Origin: Chloroflexota bacterium
Lineage (GTDB): Bacteria; Chloroflexota; Anaerolineae; Anaerolineales; Anaerolineaceae
NCBI GenBank assembly: GCA_016838895.1
Contig: JAEKNU010000052.1
Coordinates: forward strand, 1 to 32,529
Length of the DNA stretch: 32,529 nucleotides
Direction of reading: 5' to 3'
Shown: one piece after another, positions 30,402-32,529 of the stretch
How positions within the stretch are numbered: the first letter of the stretch is position 1
Layout of the letters: each line of letters opens with the position of its first letter
Notes under the pieces: model-generated
The model's database searches: none
What the model was told of the DNA's origin: nothing
What the model saw: only the letters and a program-made list of their open reading frames with translations
Position numbers and translations under genes: made by a program

Positions 30402-31544
30402 TTATACCTGTTCCAGCATTTTTCGAAATTCTCTGCAACTGTCAACGATGGAAGTTCCGCCATGTAATCCACCACCCATAATATAGACGATATCATTCCC
30501 GTAAAAAGACATTAATTCAGGAATGGTTTCCAGGGTCGTCCCACCACCCGTTCCCGGAAAGATTGATTTAAACTGTCCCATGGGGCGTTTTGCAGTTTCC
30601 ATGGCGCCACGGCATTCCTGCTTTGTAGAATACAACCTGCCGATGTAGTTGGGCATAATATAAATATCTGCGCCAACCAGCCGTGGAATAATGGAAAAAG
30701 CAACCTTGCCAGAGAACCCAGCCTGGCGACTAGCAAAATAAATACCCCCAAAAGCACCATGAACCAAAATAGGTAAAGCAAGCTTATCGTTTTCACGCAA
30801 GAGTCGCACTGCATCCCAGCCAACCAGGCCTGGAAGAATGAGCAAGGCACCTGCACCGACCCGTTTCGCATAGAGGGCACGTTTTACAATTTGATCTATT
30901 GGGCCGGAAATATTTGCTGCGTATAAACTGTGTTCCCCAGTAACTGAATTTGCTTTCATGATCGCTTCAGAACATCTCGAAACACGATCTTCGAATTTTG
31001 CAAAGGATTGATTGGTAATACCGTGATCATCTTTTACAAGATCAGAACCGCCAAGGGCAAATTCATAGGCCATATGGGAATAGCTCTCCATGCTGAGCCC
31101 CATAGGTTTTAAGGTAGCACATATTAATGAACGAGATGGCACTCTACACAATGCCCGAATGCCATCGATACCAAAGCGTGGACCTTGAAAATTGTCCAAT
31201 ACTTCCGCTGGAAATTCCACATCTTCCACTCGGATATCACGTATTTGGGCAATATTGCCATAAATTACATTGAGTATCTGGACAATATCCGGAGATATTG
31301 TTTCAATGGCATAACTGATTCTGGCAAGATATTGTTGATCATTTATTTTTTCAAAATGTTCTACTTTTCCCTTGATCTCATTCCAAAATTTATTATCGGG
31401 CAAGTACTTTTCAGGAAATTCAATTGTTTGTTCACCACAAGTACTTTGGGCATTGTTTAAAGCTTCTTGCTCAGATCCAAAAATAGAATAAGTGACTGTG
31501 AATCTAATACCAGATAATTCTGTTAACGCCTCTTTGTAATCCAT
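30402..31544 (-). CDS. Form IV RuBisCO-like protein (RLP)
   Basis: 380 residues. Large-subunit fold: an N-terminal domain (1-120) with AQSTCGEQTIEFPEK, then a TIM barrel. Landmarks are K146 in CATLKPMGLS (position of RuBisCO K175), K171-D-D173-H174 in LVKDDHG (the K201, D203 and E204 positions, with E204 replaced by His), a VHGAFGG histidine loop and GTGGGTT / MGGGLHGG phosphate-binding loops. The replacement and the lack of the second Lys near 148 exclude carboxylase activity; RLPs of this type act on phosphorylated keto sugar acids, as decarboxylase, transcarboxylase or isomerase. Good SD (GAGGAAGA). It follows the VOC and PTS genes in one operon. Confidence 0.9.
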   Translation of the reverse strand: MDYKEALTELSGIRFTVTYSIFGSEQEALNNAQSTCGEQTIEFPEKYLPDNKFWNEIKGKVEHFEKINDQQYLARISYAIETISPDIVQILNVIYGNIAQIRDIRVEDVEFPAEVLDNFQGPRFGIDGIRALCRVPSRSLICATLKPMGLSMESYSHMAYEFALGGSDLVKDDHGITNQSFAKFEDRVSRCSEAIMKANSVTGEHSLYAANISGPIDQIVKRALYAKRVGAGALLILPGLVGWDAVRLLRENDKLALPILVHGAFGGIYFASRQAGFSGKVAFSIIPRLVGADIYIMPNYIGRLYSTKQECRGAMETAKRPMGQFKSIFPGTGGGTTLETIPELMSFYGNDIVYIMGGGLHGGTSIVDSCREFRKMLEQV

Positions 31545-31587
31545 ATTCTTCCTCTATTTGTAAATGTAAATCTTATAACCGATACTG

Positions 31588-32043
31588 TTATGCTGGTTTT
31601 CTGATCTCAAGGATTAAACCTTGTAATTCTTTTGTTGTATCAAAGTAAGCCCATTGAGAATTTCCATGAACTCCTCGTCCACTGGAAATTATTTTTATCC
31701 CCTTGCGGGAAAAATCTTCGCTTATTTGGTCAAATTGTTTATCTGTAAATCGGATGTGGTGAAGACCAGGTCCTCTTTCTTTTAGAAAATCATTATAAAT
31801 ATTCTGGCCTTCACCAGGTTGAACAACTTCTAATTGAATGGACCCAAAATCACAGAAAGCTACCTTCATGTTAAGTCTGGATGGATCACCATGGTAGGTT
31901 GTTCCGACATCAACACCTTCAGGTGGATAATCAATTACTTCAAAACCGTCCATTCCAATTAATTCTTTAATAGATTTGAGAAAAGCATTCAGATCATAGA
32001 CAACAATACCAACTTGATCGGGTTGTCTTTGCAGGTTTTCCAT
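31588..32043 (-). CDS. VOC/glyoxalase-fold protein (methylmalonyl-CoA epimerase-like)
   Basis: 151 residues with the paired beta-alpha-beta-beta-beta modules of the vicinal oxygen chelate fold. Likely metal ligands are Q10 region in DQVGIVVYDL, E73 region in IQLEVVQPG, H96-97 in GLHHIRF and the Glu in LILEI near the C terminus, an arrangement also seen in methylmalonyl-CoA epimerase and glyoxalase I. It likely isomerises or cleaves a metabolite next to a carbonyl or an alkoxide; the RLP gene 43 bp downstream and PTS genes upstream suggest a sugar-acid or its phosphate. A GGAGATACA precedes the ATG. Confidence 0.8.
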   Translation of the reverse strand: MENLQRQPDQVGIVVYDLNAFLKSIKELIGMDGFEVIDYPPEGVDVGTTYHGDPSRLNMKVAFCDFGSIQLEVVQPGEGQNIYNDFLKERGPGLHHIRFTDKQFDQISEDFSRKGIKIISSGRGVHGNSQWAYFDTTKELQGLILEIRKPA

Positions 32044-32096
32044 TGTATCTCCAATGATCTGCCGATAAATTATACTAAGCTAGAATTTCTATAGCA

Positions 32097-32405
32097 TCAC
32101 TTGTTTGCAATAATTTCTTCGGCGATCTTAAAAATCTCTTCTCTTACAGCATCTTCACCAAAGCCTGTTAAAAGAGCCACGCCTTTTATCACGGGGATAT
32201 TGATATCTCCCGGGATTGGGCTGGTAGTTACTACAAAGTCATACCCGCCACGATCCACGTAACTTTTTACAGATGTAGATACTAAACAAACTACCTTTAC
32301 ATTTGCGATTGGTTCCAGAATATCAGTAATTTTTTGCTCAATCATGGATGAACTTACAACACCAGATCCACATACAGCCAATACAGTCAAAGTTACTTTA
32401 CCCAT
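32097..32405 (-). CDS. PTS system EIIB component, galactitol type
   Basis: 102 residues. A small cytosolic phosphocarrier that passes phosphate from EIIA to the incoming sugar. The phosphorylated cysteine is C12 in VLAVCGSGVVSSS, the P-loop-like turn of lactose/cellobiose and galactitol EIIB proteins; the sequence near it (VLAVCGSGV then SSMIEQKI) favours the galactitol family. The following alternation of strands and helices (VKVVCLVSTSV, FVVTTSPIPG, VIKGVALLTGFG) completes the domain. GGAG sits eight bases before the ATG. The EIIC membrane component is not visible and must lie outside the window or elsewhere. Confidence 0.85.
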   Translation of the reverse strand: MGKVTLTVLAVCGSGVVSSSMIEQKITDILEPIANVKVVCLVSTSVKSYVDRGGYDFVVTTSPIPGDINIPVIKGVALLTGFGEDAVREEIFKIAEEIIANK

Positions 32406-32447
32406 TACATATCTCCAATTTTGTTTTGTTTTTAATTATGCATTTTT

Positions 32448-32529
32448 TTATGAAAAAACACTATTGAGATACTTTACCAGATTTTCAACGTTATCTGCGT
32501 TACGAAGGGTTTTTAAGGTTTCTTCTTCC
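32448..32529 (-). CDS. C-terminal end of a PTS EIIA protein (truncated by the window edge)
   Basis: The last 26 codons of an ORF on the minus strand, ending at a TAA (32448-32450). The translated end reads EEETLKTLRNADN then VENLVKYLNSVFS, a pattern fitting the final helix of fructose/mannitol-type EIIA domains. It lies 42 bp upstream of the EIIB gene, the normal order of a PTS operon. The assignment rests on a short piece and operon position. Confidence 0.55.
   Translation of the reverse strand, partial: EEETLKTLRNADNVENLVKYLNSVFS

Overview
The window looks like chromosomal DNA of an uncultured Chloroflexi bacterium, most likely Anaerolineae. This rests on several exported proteins with long Thr/Pro-rich linkers, an NBR1-type Ig-like lipoprotein, two DUF3795 Cys-rich proteins, a ROK regulator, and intermediate GC with AT-rich hairpin terminators. 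It is an inference from gene content; there is no rRNA, tRNA or CRISPR array here to place the organism.

Layout. 1-1.2 kb: a ROK-family regulator whose N-terminal helix-turn-helix is split by an apparent frameshift. 1.3-4.6 kb: an aldo/keto reductase, a Cys-type glutathione peroxidase, two unknown proteins and a stand-alone NIF3/YqfO-like domain. 4.7-6.1 kb: a two-gene operon of a membrane-anchored helix-hairpin-helix protein and a membrane-anchored SH3b protein. 6.2-12.8 kb (minus strand): an M1-type metallopeptidase lipoprotein, a BcsA-like processive glycosyltransferase with a PilZ tail paired with an exported C-tail-anchored protein, and a penicillin-binding-protein-like serine hydrolase. 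12.9-18.7 kb (minus strand): mostly small membrane and Cys-rich proteins, including a CPBP protease, a Tat-exported FGE-like protein without the catalytic cysteines, and two paralogous membrane proteins flanking a DUF3795 gene. 19-22.5 kb: lipoproteins and membrane proteins.

At 22.5-23.3 kb and 29.8-30.4 kb lie two related RAYT (REP-associated tyrosine transposase) genes. Both carry in-frame REP-like hairpins inside their own coding sequence, and the first is bracketed by a 20-bp near-perfect direct repeat. Between them, 23.4-28.3 kb (minus strand) holds a compact, translationally coupled operon: TetR regulator, membrane protein, MFS transporter, enolase-superfamily epimerase and M20 peptidase. 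A convincing promoter and palindromic operator precede it. This suggests uptake and breakdown of a small peptide-like compound. An exported S8-type protease is transcribed divergently from it.

The right end (30.4-32.5 kb, minus strand) is an operon of PTS EIIA (cut by the window edge), a galactitol-type EIIB, a VOC/glyoxalase-fold protein and a form IV RuBisCO-like protein with an altered metal-site motif. A RuBisCO-like enzyme inside a phosphotransferase-system operon implies an unusual phosphorylated-sugar pathway. It is the best candidate here for an undescribed system.
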